From Lyophyllum atratum (taxonomy: Eukaryota; Basidiomycota; Agaricomycetes; Agaricales; Lyophyllaceae), in NCBI GenBank assembly GCA_014905825.1, contig JACGCN010000052.1, positions 1 to 64,000 of the forward strand: a stretch of 64,000 nt of DNA. The letters are read 5' to 3'. Position numbers and translations under genes: made by a program. How positions within the stretch are numbered: position 1 is the stretch's first letter; each line of letters begins with the position of its first letter. Below, piece after piece: positions 23,622 to 34,768 of this stretch. The notes under the pieces were generated by a model, which had not been told where the DNA came from, did no database searches, and worked only from the letters and a program-made list of their open reading frames with translations.

Positions 23622-26600
23622 CTAGTCATCTTCCTCGCCTACTGCTCGAGCCAGATTACCACTTCTATCAATAATCCCCCATGTGTGGGGTTCCTTATCC
23701 TTCACCCGCCCTACCAAACATTGTACCGAGGTGACATCGACAATGTCCAGCTGGCCCATCCGGGAATAGAAATGGATGTCGAGATCTTTGAGCTGTGTGT
23801 CGTTGTCAAGCACACAAGAGCGGATTACGGCAAAGATTACCGTGTCTTGCCCCTCAGGAAGTCGGAGAGTTTGGCGAGCTTCGGGGGCGTGAAAATGAAC
23901 GACGAAGAGTTGTTGGAGTTGGCCATAAAAGGTTTGTAACTCAAACTTCATTGCTCTTGTCCGATGCGCTGCGTTTTGGTCGACATACATCTCGTACTGG
24001 GGGAGACAATGTCAGTTAATTTGCCAAGACAATCAAGGGCTCGAGCACTCACGCGGACGAATGTCGCATCGCGAGAATCTTCAGAAGTGGTCCCTAGTAA
24101 CGCCGCACGCATAGTGTCTCCCGCATCTGAGTCGACACGCCGTACCTTCCCCCATTCATGAATTTCGGCTGCTCTCAGACACTCGGTGACACGAGCCATT
24201 GACGGTATCGCTGGCTTTGATCCCCTCCGAGCACCAGGCCGAGTTTGAGGGTCGGGAGGTTCCTGAGAAAGTTGGACCTCAATACGAGTGCGGAAGGCTG
24301 CACAGATCTGCTTTATGATGTTGTTTGGAGGACGCTCATGCCTCGATGGAGGTAGCAGGACACATGTGGGATCTGATTTCAAGGTAAGCATTGGACATGG
24401 CTGGAACAAAGGGAAAGACTTACAGGAGGGGTCACGGAAGCCAAGAGCAGCACGAGGTAGGCGGAAAGAAAGTTCCTCGGTGAGATTATAGATGACCTTG
24501 ATTTGCGTGAGCTGGGCTTCTTCTAGGACGTAACGATCGATGGCGGCAAAGGGGAAACGCCGACTCCGGATGGCAGGCTGTAGCTTGCCACAGTAGCGTT
24601 CCATCGGAAATGCCCAATAGCACCATACGGGTCCCGCAGCTTTGATGCTATCAGCGACGTGCAGTAGCGCATGAATCGTGACAGGGCATGCTGATATGCG
24701 CATCGGGTTGTTTTGGTAATAGATCCTGTGTAATTGCGTCAGAAATGATGGATGACGCCAACGATAGACTCACTCTTCGTACTCGGTCACCCACTGGATA
24801 AACCCTTGGCGAACATCATCAATCTCGTCGTCGGAAATCTCGAACCCGAGGCAGAGATGCAAGAGTCTGACCAGCCGCACAAAATGTTTGAAATACTTCG
24901 GCCGCTCAAAGCGGCGACGAAGCAAAATAGGACCTATATAAAGTGCCCAGAAAGACCACATTTCCGCGGACATGATCGCTCGATCAGTGGCGATGTTCGG
25001 GACCCGATTCCCATATGCTGAGGGGATGGTGGATCCTGACTGGGCTGTGGCCTCACCGATAGCATCCCACACCGACTTCGGGAGCTCGTAGTTTTCGTGG
25101 CCGTCGTCGAGATCCTTGAATGTTCCGGTCCAGTGGAGAATGAGATTTTTGAGGTTGTTCTCATCGAAGAGATGCATGCAATCATGAGGGAAGGAGGCGG
25201 GGAATCGAAGTGAGGTAATATGAGAGAGAACGGGAATAGCCTTGATCCCGTATGACTTGGCGAGCCTCTCTGCTTCGGCATTGGTGGTTGCTGACTGTAC
25301 TTCACGAGCTTGTTCCAACAAGCGTGTATGGGTGCGAAGAGGAAGGTTGGCAGCGTCATAGCGCTTGGTGAGCTGTGCGTTGGCAAGAACTGCAGGATGG
25401 GTGGAGCGGTTAAGTGGGACGTAATTGGTAGTCGCGCGAGAGTTTGGAACACGAAGGCCTTTAATCTCGCACATACGGCATGGTGAGATGCCGTTGTGCC
25501 CTTTCATGTGCATGATCATTGCGATTGCCGGCATATCCCCAAATACTAGAATGAGATAGGCATGGAGGTCGAACATCTCAGAGCCAAGGATATCAAATGC
25601 TCGGACACCCTTCATGAGCTTGAGGAGCTCGACCACAAGGGGCCACAGGAAGGAATCGGGATCTGCAGGCTTCTTCGGTCCTGGGATGACGCCGACTGCA
25701 AGAATATGTTCGAGATGGAAGCGGATTTCGGGGGGGAGATTGTAATTAAAGATAATTAGCGGCCACGCAGTGCTCTTTCGCTTCTTCCATGGACAGAACC
25801 CGTCAGTTGAGAGCCCGAGTGCGACATCACGAGGGTCAGAGAAGTAGTGATGGTCCAGCTTCTTCCCATCGATCTCGACCAGGAGTGACCGAAGAAGCCG
25901 GTAAAGATCCCCATCAAATACATCCGTCGTAACACCTGGTGTGGATTTATGTTCTCCACGGTACCCCATTGTTCGGGCCATCTTGCAATTGCTGGCGTAT
26001 GCAATGAGTCGAGGAATGAGAGGGATGTAGACAAATCTCTTGCGAGCTCTGCCGCTAGACTGGTAACGAGGCTCCTCGCAATGGGGGCACTGCACAAGTG
26101 CTTCATTTGGCCCGACAAAGCAACAACAGGAGTTGATGCAACAATCATAGATCTCAGGTTTGAAACCACTGAGAAACGCGACGCGGGAACGGATGCCGTC
26201 AAGTTTGGGAAGGGGCGGGTGAGAGGGAAATGCAAATGGAAGCTTCGCGAAATCGGCGTCGGTTGTGTGCGTTTGGACCTTGTATGAAAACGCCCGACAG
26301 ATGGCGCGATCATAGGAACTGAGCTTCTCCACTAAAAGTTGGTTAGTTTTGTGTCGATAAGATGGAACCACTTTAACACACCAATTTCAGCTGCGTACCG
26401 CTCATACTCTTCTCCGTACGCCTCAGATGCTGCTGAGAGCAGTTTTTCGAAGGCATCCCAGTCAGGGAGGTCCTCGTCATCATCCTCCATATCCTCATCA
26501 CACTCTTCGAGTCCCGGAAGCTCCTCGCCCCCTAGATATCGATAATCGACCTCAACTTCGTCATCCTCTTCATCCTCAACCCATGCCTGGCGTCGGCGAG

Positions 26601-26907
26601 TAGACCACTCGTTTAGATCCGGCTCCGGCTCGTTTTCGCTCAGCTCCATGCCATGATCTCGCTCTGCAAAAGCTGGTGGTGACATTGGTTCTGGCGGAAA
26701 TGGAAGGCGGGGTGGTTCAGGTGTAGTGTCGTCAGACTCATCAGTCGAAATGTTGTCGAATTTGCGGAGTCCACTGGTATGGGAAGGTGCAGTGGCACGA
26801 GAATATGGGTGTATAGAAAGGTCACGGTGGGCACGCTCGCGAGACCGCGTCAAGTACTTGTTGCAGCATAAACACAGTATGAGAGTATTTCGAGCTCGGG
26901 ACGCCAT
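23622..26907 (-). CDS. CACTA transposase, Tnp2 family, 1026 aa
   Basis: Five exons: 26907-26382, 26331-24774, 24725-24424, 24372-24053 and 23996-23622. They sum to 3081 nt and keep frame at every junction. The N-terminus has CLCCNKYLTRSRERAHRDL (residues 12-30), a CxxC...H zinc-binding-like start, followed by an acidic linker. A Cys-rich segment (YDCCINSCCCF...CPHC) lies near 238-260. The core contains STDGFCPWKK (Asp ~352) followed by STAWPLIIFNYNLPPEIR and VIPGPKKPADPDSFLWPLVVELLK, the hallmark block of Tnp2 transposases (Transposase_21, PF02992). The C-terminal part (IHALLHVADSIKAAGPVWCYWAFPMERYCG) is also typical of basidiomycete members. It should bind the element ends and catalyse cut-and-paste transposition in the nucleus. 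No stop or frameshift seen. Confidence 0.93.
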
Positions 26908-27057
26908 TCAGCGTAGCGTGAGGATACCGAGTGGGACTTAAGAGAGATATGACACTAATATCGGAACCCGGAACCACCTTGAAATTTTCTCAATCTTAAT
27001 TCCCCCGCCCATCATCGCCCTAAAGACGGTCGGACTCAACTCATCGTTGGTGGAGAG

Positions 27058-28313
27058 ATGGTAAACCCACCTCGTACCCCTCTGACATCTGCCTCAGCTC
27101 GACATACAACCCCAAGACTTGGATCTGGAAGAAAAAAGCAACAACCATCAGCAGCCGAAGCAGACGAGAATGATCCCCCTACTCTTTCAGCTCGACCAAT
27201 CCGTGCAAAAGGACGCAGTACACAGGGACCACCACTTCAAGATAAGGTCAATGAAGATGCCGCAGTCCTTCAAGCCCTAGTCAGTAGGGTTGCCTCCCTC
27301 GAACGTTAGGAATTCCTATTAGCTTGTCAATGTCTACTTTTTTTACTTAACTTTGGGCATAGAGGAGCTTACCAGAGAGCGCGCAGAGAAGGACGACCTC
27401 GCTAAAGATCTAGCTGAAGCCAAGGATGCCGCCATGACAGGCCTAGAGGACGACGAAACCCCGAACAATCGGGAGTTGTTGGAGCAACTGGAGGCAATCG
27501 AAGGTGAGTCATTCTTAGATTCGGACACTGGCATGCATGTTGTGACAGACTCACCTCCAGAGGAGCTTGAGGAGGAGCGGCGGCACAGCATGGAGCTCGA
27601 GCAGCAGGTCCAAGAGCAATTGGCATTGTCAGAAGCGCGCAATGCACCAGGAAACGACGATGTTGCAGACGGCACGATCCTTCGTCCCAAGGGTACTGCT
27701 GGCCAGGAATGGGGGATCCAGATGGCGATGGGCTTGGGTGGATCGACACGCAAAAACGAGTTCTATAAGGGTATTCAGGTTAGCCAGTCAATACACAGGT
27801 TATCTGGGCATCCTAACGTACCAACTTCAACTTAGCGGCAGCTTCGTGACCTCTCAATCAGCGCCCAGCTTAACTGGGAACTCGAGTGGGCCAATATTCC
27901 GACTGTCGACAAGGCAAAGTTTTTCTGTGTGGTTCGTTGTCTATAAGCCTCAATCAGAATATGAAGCTGCTGACATACTGGTATAGGCACGCGAAAAAAT
28001 TAAGTTCCTGAAGCGTTTTCGCAACGATTGGGCGACGGAGGAAATCGTGAAGCAATACTTTAAGAACAAACGCAAGAACCATTATAAGAACGGTTGGCTC
28101 GACGTTCCCGAGCGTTACAAGTACCTCAAAGATACCTCGGCCAAACGCGACCAAGCGGGTTCCAGAGTCAAACGAGTCAAGGCTGCGCGGGATGCTGCTC
28201 ACAGGAACACTCGACGGCCTGGGGTTGCTGGTAGGCATCGGGAGGACAGCGAGGATGCTGACCACCGCGATGGCGATGGCGATGGCGATGGCGACGTGGA
28301 CATGGAAGACTAA
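27058..28313 (+). CDS. CACTA accessory protein with coiled coil (second element gene)
   Basis: Plus-strand gene divergent from the transposase. Exon 1 starts at ATG 27058 and ends at CTCGAAC before donor GTTAGG (~27303). Exon 2 starts after GGGCATAG (~27360) and restores a heptad-rich stretch, ELTRERAEKDDLAKDLAEAK. A likely intron (GTGAGT...CTCCAG, ~27504-27560) lets the coil continue as EELEEERRHSMELEQQVQEQ. Two further introns end at AACTTAG (~27835) and GGTATAG (~27988). The C-terminal part is basic (REKIKFLKRFRNDWATEEIV, KNKRKNHYKNGW) and ends with a DG-repeat acidic tail. Its place inside the element and the basic region suggest a DNA-binding partner of the transposase, like TnpA of plant CACTA elements, but I see no sequence homology to TnpA. 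Confidence 0.75.
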
Positions 28314-28579
28314 GACAACGAGGTGTGTCCGTTTTTTCATGGCTTCGAATGGCAGATCAACTGATGTGTCACAGTATCAACAACAGTCCACAGCGCTTAA
28401 CAGGCGGTTTCCGACGTCGACAGCTTTACATACGAGTTTGAAGTCGTTTACCTTCTCCAGTCTCTTCTTACTCATTCAATAAACATTATTCCATGCTATC
28501 TGTATACTGGCGCGCAGCAGGAAATCGAGAACCGCATGACCGAAACATCCTGAGCAAGGGACGATGATCAACCCTTGAT

Positions 28580-28852
28580 CTGATGACATGACCTCAAGGA
28601 TAGGTTGAATTGTTCACCTGGTACTGGTCCAATTCCGACCCGTTCTCGAGTGATAATCAACCTGTGCTCTCGTTCTCGAAACAGGTTGAAATTTCTAAAA
28701 TTAGGTCAGTCATTGACCTATCCGGACAACCTATCAACCTTATCAAAAATCAACCTTGCATTGACACTTATCAACCTGGAGCTGTGTAGTGTTCAACCTA
28801 TGTAGGGGTTGGAAATATAGGTTGACGGTCAACCCGGGCAACCGTCACAGTG
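28580..28852. repeat. Right terminal and subterminal repeats of the CACTA element
   Basis: Repeated TCAACCT / AGGTTGA motifs (ATAGGTTGAATTG, AATCAACCTG, ACAGGTTGAAATT, CTATCAACCTTATC, GTTCAACCTATG, ATATAGGTTGACGG) lead to the terminus CACAGTG at 28846-28852, followed by the target duplication ACG (28853-28855). Confidence 0.85.
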
Positions 28853-29123
28853 ACGCACCTCTTTTGGAACGAATAGAGGCACCCGTCGCGGCGTTGCTCG
28901 TGGCAGAGACATACCGAGTGTTTTTTACATCGTCATGAAGGTAGACAGAGGTCAACCACCATCTAAGGAAGAGATATCAGAAGAGGGTTTTCGGTTTATG
29001 CGGCGTACTGGACGACTGCACTGTTTCGTGCAGTGGCCTCGGAAAGTCGAGGCGATTGTGCGGGAGCTTTTTGACATGGTGTCCTTGAGGCTTGCTCGAA
29101 TTGGCAAGACGGCCCCGATATGA

Positions 29124-29617
29124 TAAGATTAGATTAGATTGCGCCTCATGTTCCAGTGAACCTCATGCGTTTTGCAATACTTCCACATTCCTTTGCATGT
29201 AGATTTTAGTGGGTCTTTACATCTTTCATCTGGATGTGCCTAGGGCACGTAATGGTTCATGGACTCGAATACATAGTGGGAGGCGCTTGCAAGCGGTGCC
29301 AGGAATGGCGCTCAGCACACAGCCACTGATTTCGATCGATCAGCTGTGCCACGTTTTTTTTTCTTCTCACCAGGCCATCGTTCGTGGGTCCCAGCTCAAG
29401 GTCGCTGCGCCTCGCATAACGCCCCCGCTCTCGGCAGTCGGGACCGACAAGCGTTTACCGACAACCTCGACAGGGGCTGAGGAAAGTTCCAGGAGGAAAG
29501 TGGTCGAGGGTGGGAAGATCAAAAGGAAGATGTTGATTCGAGTGTGTGGCGCGGGTGAGTGATCAGGTGGCTGCGTGGCACACCCTTGACCCAACACAAC
29601 CACCATAGGGACCATCC
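29124..29617. other. Upstream region of the zinc-finger gene
   Basis: Between the broken small gene and the zinc-finger CDS. Open frames present on both strands show no recognisable product. I see no defined promoter element; a T-rich patch lies near 29352-29362. Confidence 0.4.
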
Positions 29618-31930
29618 ATGTCTGCCTCTGTCCTCTACGCCACACCCCCCGCTCCCCCAGAGGCCCTCCCACCGCAGTCGCTGCCTATAAACGAGCCCAC
29701 GATACCGCAGTCGCCACCCCCGATCGATGAGGACATCGGGTCGGCTGTTCAAGCCATCGCCACGCATCCAGCGTCACACGACGTCGAGATAGCCTCAAAC
29801 CCTCCACCACCCTCCTCAGGTTCCCGCATGGACGTCTCCTCAACGTCCTCAACCCCCTACTCCAGCACCTCAGCCCCACTCCCGCCGCAGCTCATAGCTC
29901 GGCCTTACTCGGGTGGCGCACGCCAAGCGAGGTCACACGCCGGCAGCAGCGGCCATCCTGCCTCTCGCTCATCGGATTACACGCACACCTCCCGCCATAC
30001 ATCCCCTCGTCTGGCAGCACGGCGCCACGAGGCGCGGCACTCGCCGTACCCGCCACCTGCGTTGCGCCGCTCCCGCGCGTCCATCAGCCCCGAGGAGGAA
30101 GATATCGGCTCGGCCGACAGCTCTTCCGACAGCTCCGACGCTATGTCTGAGTCGTCAAGGTCGCTCTCGTCAGAGGAGGACCAGCTGCAGATCAATGGAG
30201 GCTTCGGATTCTCTGCCGCCACATGGAGCTCTTCACTCCCCGCCACTTCCTCATCTCGGGCTCATGCCTCCGCCCACGATCGTTCGCGTCGTCATGGCCA
30301 CGAACCTCGGAAGTATCATTCTCCGGGACATCATCGTCAGCCACCACCCCCCCAACATGATCACCACAATCCCGCTGGTCATTACGAAACGCATCGCCGT
30401 CCTTCACCCTCGTTTGAGCGCCATGCTCGATCACACTCGTACTCTTACCGTCGTTCACTGTCCCCGGACCCGCATTATCAGGATTACCGACAGTACCGGG
30501 AATTCAGGGAGACCCAGAGCGCCCTCTGCAACCGGTCCGTACAGACCTCTCCCGTACGCGTCTCCCCCATCCCGCACTCCCGCTCCCGCTCCCGCTCCTT
30601 CGTCCGCGAGCTCACTCCCACTCGCCACCGCCATGCCCACGAGGAGCGGCCGCTATCTGACCAGGAGAGAGATAGGAGCAGGCAGCAGTACGACTTCGAG
30701 CACCGTGTGCCACCACCGTTATCGGACCAAGAGCGGGAGAGAGGGAGGGAGAGGGCAAGGGAGAGGGAACGAGAGAGGGCGAGGGAGAGGGAGCGGGCAC
30801 GACGCGAGGACGAGTACAAGCTGCGCGTGCGAACCCCACCGCCCTCGCTATCTGGCCCCATGAAGGTCCGCGAGCCCCCAGCCTCCCTCCATTCCTCGTC
30901 GTTTTCGCGGGCACCGTCGCACAGGGAGCATCGCGGTCGGGACCATCACATGCCTATCGCGGCGAGGATGGATCACGCATATGTCCCCATCGCACCCGCT
31001 CCGTTGGCGGTCCCGTCATCGTCCAAGAGGCAAGGCCCACAACTGAAGTCGGGGGCGGAGCTTAAGCCCCGAGGTTCCCGCCCAAGGTCGTACACGGAGC
31101 TGGCGCCGCCGCGCCTCATTGCGCCTGCGCCATATCAAGGCCCACCGTCGTCATCGAGGGGCGGTCCGCGGTCTGCACCGACACGGGAGGACCACGGGTA
31201 TGACCTGGACGACGACATGGACGACGACGACGACGGGGAGGACGACGAGTACGCGCCCATGCCTAAACACCCCAGCTCCACCTCCGCCTCTACCTCCCGG
31301 CGCACCACTCAAACCCCGCTCTACCGCGCCGACCCCAACTCCAAACCACCACAGCTCTGGACTCCTCCCCCGCCTTCGTCGACCTCGACGTTCGAACTGA
31401 GCACGCGGGCATCGGCGCCGGCGAATAATAACGGGAGCACGTCGACGACGACGATGTTCCACGTGACCACCCCGCGCAGCATCTCCGCCTCTTTGGCAGC
31501 GTCCTCCTCCTCCTCCGGGCAGCCCCTCACCCACGCCGACCCCGACGCCGAGAAAATGCGCATCCCCTCCTTCAAACGCGCCGGAAAGACGCGGTACTCC
31601 TGTGTCTATTGCGGACTCGACTTCTCACGGAAGAACGACGCGTACAGGCATATGAGCAGGAAGCATAACGACCATGCGATGGAGTTTATGTGTGTGTGTG
31701 GGAGGGTGTTGAGTCGGGGGGATGCGTTGGCGAGGCATGAGAGGACGTGTAAGGAGTATATGAGGAGTGAGGGGAAGAAGGAGGCGGCGGCGGCGGGGAA
31801 GGGGGGGAGGAAGGGGAAGGGGAAGGGGGTGGGGAAGGGGAAGGAGAAGGAGAAGATGGAGGTGGTGGTGGAGGGGGAGGTGGGGACGGAGCCGGATAAT
31901 GATGTTTCTATGGCGGAGGAGGAGGATTAG
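29618..31930 (+). CDS. C2H2-type zinc-finger protein, putative transcription factor, 770 aa
   Basis: A single open exon from ATG 29618 to TAG 31930. Residues 1-640 are low complexity: Ser/Pro-rich, His-rich (HHRQPPPPQHDHHNPAGHYE), an RERERARERERE tract near 380-400, and a D/E run (YDLDDDMDDDDDGEDDEY) near 530. The only folded part is near the C-terminus: finger 1, YSCVYCGLDFSRKNDAYRHM, has Cys 662, Cys 665, His 678 and His 683; finger 2, FMCVCGRVLSRGDALARHER, has Cys 692, Cys 694, His 707 and Cys 711, so its first pair is C-x-C and the last ligand is Cys. A Lys/Gly-rich basic tract (GKGGRKGKGKG) follows, then an acidic end. Paired fingers with a disordered N-terminus fit a fungal DNA-binding regulator located in the nucleus; targets unknown. 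Confidence 0.8.
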   Translation: MSASVLYATPPAPPEALPPQSLPINEPTIPQSPPPIDEDIGSAVQAIATHPASHDVEIASNPPPPSSGSRMDVSSTSSTPYSSTSAPLPPQLIARPYSGGARQARSHAGSSGHPASRSSDYTHTSRHTSPRLAARRHEARHSPYPPPALRRSRASISPEEEDIGSADSSSDSSDAMSESSRSLSSEEDQLQINGGFGFSAATWSSSLPATSSSRAHASAHDRSRRHGHEPRKYHSPGHHRQPPPPQHDHHNPAGHYETHRRPSPSFERHARSHSYSYRRSLSPDPHYQDYRQYREFRETQSALCNRSVQTSPVRVSPIPHSRSRSRSFVRELTPTRHRHAHEERPLSDQERDRSRQQYDFEHRVPPPLSDQERERGRERARERERERARERERARREDEYKLRVRTPPPSLSGPMKVREPPASLHSSSFSRAPSHREHRGRDHHMPIAARMDHAYVPIAPAPLAVPSSSKRQGPQLKSGAELKPRGSRPRSYTELAPPRLIAPAPYQGPPSSSRGGPRSAPTREDHGYDLDDDMDDDDDGEDDEYAPMPKHPSSTSASTSRRTTQTPLYRADPNSKPPQLWTPPPPSSTSTFELSTRASAPANNNGSTSTTTMFHVTTPRSISASLAASSSSSGQPLTHADPDAEKMRIPSFKRAGKTRYSCVYCGLDFSRKNDAYRHMSRKHNDHAMEFMCVCGRVLSRGDALARHERTCKEYMRSEGKKEAAAAGKGGRKGKGKGVGKGKEKEKMEVVVEGEVGTEPDNDVSMAEEED

Positions 31931-32994
31931 GGCCGGGTACGTGGTGTTCGCTTTGTCACTTTGCGAGATACTCATCGTGGTTTCCTAGCCTCTCTTCTCT
32001 TGCCCCCTTGGCTTCATGGGCACCACCACCTTCGTTCTATACCCCATCCTCAGCCTCCCTCACGTCGTCCTTCCTTGCCTGCGAATCCAACATTGGTCAC
32101 TCACGCATGTTCCACCATTTATATCTACACACCTATACACCTAGATCACTGCATATCCACATTTATACATACACCTCGCAACGTACATACATATGATACC
32201 ACCACCCATCGCGTCGGTCACCTCCCCTCATTTTATCTGTTTCACCTGTTGTTTCTGTCTACGGGCATTCTCGGCTGCTCGATGTAACTCGTGCTTTGTA
32301 TCCTTCTAGTACTGCTCTGTCCGTGCATCGCGAGGTTATAACGCGTCTTGTGGATGATAACTGGGGTAAGGCTGCTGTTCCGCCTCAGTATCACGTGATG
32401 ATATAGCTCGGATCAGAATGTCGGCGCGGAAAGTCGCAAGTTCAAGTTGCCGACCTGCACCACCATCTCAACCCCCTGCGACTGCGCGACTGGCGGAATC
32501 TCCTTTCCTGTGCGTGGCATATGAACGTTACATATTTGAGCATCAGGCATGTGAATCTGACTCGACGACGTCTGACGTGAAGACCTGCTTTTTATTTGCC
32601 TCCGGGTCAATGTACGCTAACGTTGAGCCATCTGCTCCTCCTGCCCACCTGTATCTCCCTCACGCTATAGGTGGTATGCTTCTCTGTTACCCTATCGTTT
32701 TATCTGTTATTTACTAGCGCGTTCTGTATTCGGAATTATAGGTATCTACTCGCTATAGGCCGTGGAGCTCGGTTCGGTTGTATCTCGCCCTCTTGGAGTT
32801 TAAGTGCGCTTGCGCTCGTGGCAGGATCAAGTACGCTCCTTCGTGGAGGCTCATGATGATGTGACCTCGCCATCATCTGTACCCTCGATGGCTGGTACTT
32901 TTCTTACGATCCAAGACATGGTAAGCGAGCATGGTGTTCTGTGATATGTTGATTACTGGTACATTGGCGTATCAGTTGTTATCGCTGTCTTAGC
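31931..32994. other. Intergenic, no gene recognised
   Basis: 3' flank of the zinc-finger gene. A short hydrophobic open stretch near 32671-32856 (+) might be an eroded upstream exon of the DUF6534 relic that follows, but I could not align it convincingly. Confidence 0.4.
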
Positions 32995-33464
32995 GTCAAG
33001 AGTCTAAGACGACATGGGCAGTTATTGTCTAAACGAAACAAGGAGTTTCGATTCGTCAATCAGATCCTACACCGCGCTACGCGGTTGAACGATTGAGACC
33101 GGGGGCCTGACGTGCGGCGTTGTCATGATCGAGCTTCTGCTATTCTTTCGGTCTGGCAGCTCGTACTACTTCACTCTGCGTATTCTATGATTATTCGTCT
33201 CTCATTTCTGTCATCTCAGGCACTTACTTACGGGCTTTCAGGATAATAATCAGCGGGAAGATATATTCTAACTCCTTGTTGGCATCCGTCAACTCTCGTG
33301 CTCAATTATTTCGAAGGGGAGATCCTGCAGATCAGGAGGTGTGGTCATATGTAGACGTCAATTTCGCGACGCGTAAGCCGAGATCTGCATGGTCGACGCC
33401 GGCGGAGTCCTGCGCAGGCATCAGAGCTGCGGATGGTAAGTTTCTGAAACGTAAAGCAAGATGA
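32995..33464 (+). pseudogene. DUF6534 relic A (3' exons, frameshifted)
   Basis: Recognisable C-terminal exons of a DUF6534 protein. KRNKEFRFVNQILHRATRL is followed by one extra A (near 33086) that breaks the frame before a TIETGGLTCGVVMIELLLFF-like segment. Then come an intron ending CTTTCAG at ~33241 and IIISGKIYSNSLLASVNSRA...DPADQEVW. The N-terminal helices are missing. It is the leftmost member of the DUF6534 set; the missing 5' exons and the frameshift mark it as dead. Confidence 0.8.
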
Positions 33465-34768
33465 GCATACCTAATGGTCCTACTCCTACTCGCGTACGTC
33501 CGGCGCAGCAGCGCGACGTTGTAGATCAAGAAGTGTACGCAACACCCACCACGTCCAAGTCATAGAGGAGACAGACCTAGATCGAGATTTACCAGCGAGT
33601 CGTTCATCCACAAATCACTTAAAAGGCATCACTCGAACCTGATATATTCCTGTGAAAATTGACATAGTCCGCCATGTTTCACGGCATTTATCCGACCTTC
33701 GCGTCTGCATCCTGCTCGGTTCATTATGATCGTGATATTTCGCCTGCGAACCAGGTCAGGGGTATCGGGAAAGGCGTGACTTGGTCGAAGCCCAAGACGA
33801 AGCAAGTAGACGGAGGATACGCACCCTCATCTTTCGAGGAGGTCTACGCCTTATCCTGACACCAAGACCCACGAAGATCGAAATTAATTCGCTTCCTTTC
33901 TATCGGTGCGGGTGTGCTCATGGGTGAAGGCGAGTCATGCTCACCTCTATCGTCACTCATTCGGGAACCCCGAAACCTACTACGTCGAGAGCTCCTCCCT
34001 AGCAAGCTCTCCTGATTGATGATCTTCCTTTCACGTTCGTTGGCCCTTCCGAGTAAAAGTTGCTGAATACAGAGGCCGTCCAGACTCCGCAGACGTGGCT
34101 TCTGCGTGGTTTTGGTTTGCATCGGAGAATCGAAAGGATGCCCTGACGATTGCTTGGGACTAACATTCGTGTCTCATTGAATGGTACGGAGTGAAGGTAC
34201 GCACATGTAGAGTTGTTCATATTGAGTATCCGCAGCAGGATGTTCTTACCAGCTGCGCCGAAGCTAGGGAGAAGCAGCGCATCTTAGGGACAGAAACCTA
34301 GGTAGAATCCCACGTAAGGATGGGGCGTCAATCAGAAGTAGAAACATGCTGCGAGAACAAACGTCAAGATTCAGATGCTATATTCTCAGAAGATGATACT
34401 TACCGTCTGATCTCTGTATGTCGTTGCGCGTATTGTCATCATTGAAAGTTAAACGTCATGGATCATGCTGGATCGCGACAGTTGCGGCTCGCCTGATGCG
34501 AAATTTGAACACGCGTTGCTGAGGTAATCATCAAAACGCGTCGCGACGCGTCATTTTTTTTTCGCGAAGGAGAACTTGCTTAAACCTCCATCCGTCAAGC
34601 TTCAAGCTTCAAGCTTCAAGCAATGCGTTGGTATGTCTTCGATACAAATGTGAATACAGTATAGTCCGTCTAAATGATACAGGCGAGGTAATACAAAGTG
34701 TCCATCCCACGTCCCATCGCTCCTTCACTGGGTGGATCGCATAGCTGATTCTACACCAACTGGTTCAT
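33465..34768. other. Intergenic, no gene recognised
   Basis: No coding region supported. A short direct repeat of the 7-mer CAAGCTT (CAAGCTTCAAGCTTCAAGCTTCAAG) lies at 34597-34621. Confidence 0.5.

Larger units (their letters stand above)
23314..28852. mobile_element. Complete CACTA (EnSpm-type) DNA transposon, 5539 bp
   Basis: The left end begins CACTATGGAGGCCGGCAAGG and the right end, read inward, CACTGTGACGGTTGCCCGGG; both continue to a CGTCAACCTA or GGTCAACCTA motif. The element is flanked on both sides by ACG (23311-23313 and 28853-28855), the 3-bp target duplication expected of CACTA elements. Both ends carry many copies of TCAACCT/AGGTTGA. Inside are two divergently transcribed genes: a Tnp2-type transposase (minus) and a coiled-coil accessory protein (plus), separated by ~150 bp. 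Both are intact by eye, so the element may be autonomous and recent. Confidence 0.92.
23154..29123 (+). pseudogene. Small gene interrupted by the CACTA element
   Basis: Before the transposon, 23154-23313 reads DPGDLRLVIYEKRGNLHIVN and on to RKRVHRKPYA; after it, from 28853, reading continues as PLLERIEAPVAALLVAETYR in the same frame if one ACG copy of the target-site duplication is kept. Immediately downstream a run of six T (28921-28926) is followed by a -1/+2 frame change into SKEEISEEGFRFMRRTGR...LARIGKTAPI, ending with TGA at 29121. No ATG lies in frame at the 5' end, where the left inverted-repeat arm stops (~23151), so the start was probably lost with the arm junction. The gene therefore seems broken three ways: missing 5' end, T-tract frameshift and transposon insertion. 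Family not recognised. Confidence 0.5.

Noticed and set aside
34597..34621. CAAGCTT short tandem repeat as a regulatory site
   Set aside because: Four copies of a 7-mer without context are best read as a simple microsatellite.
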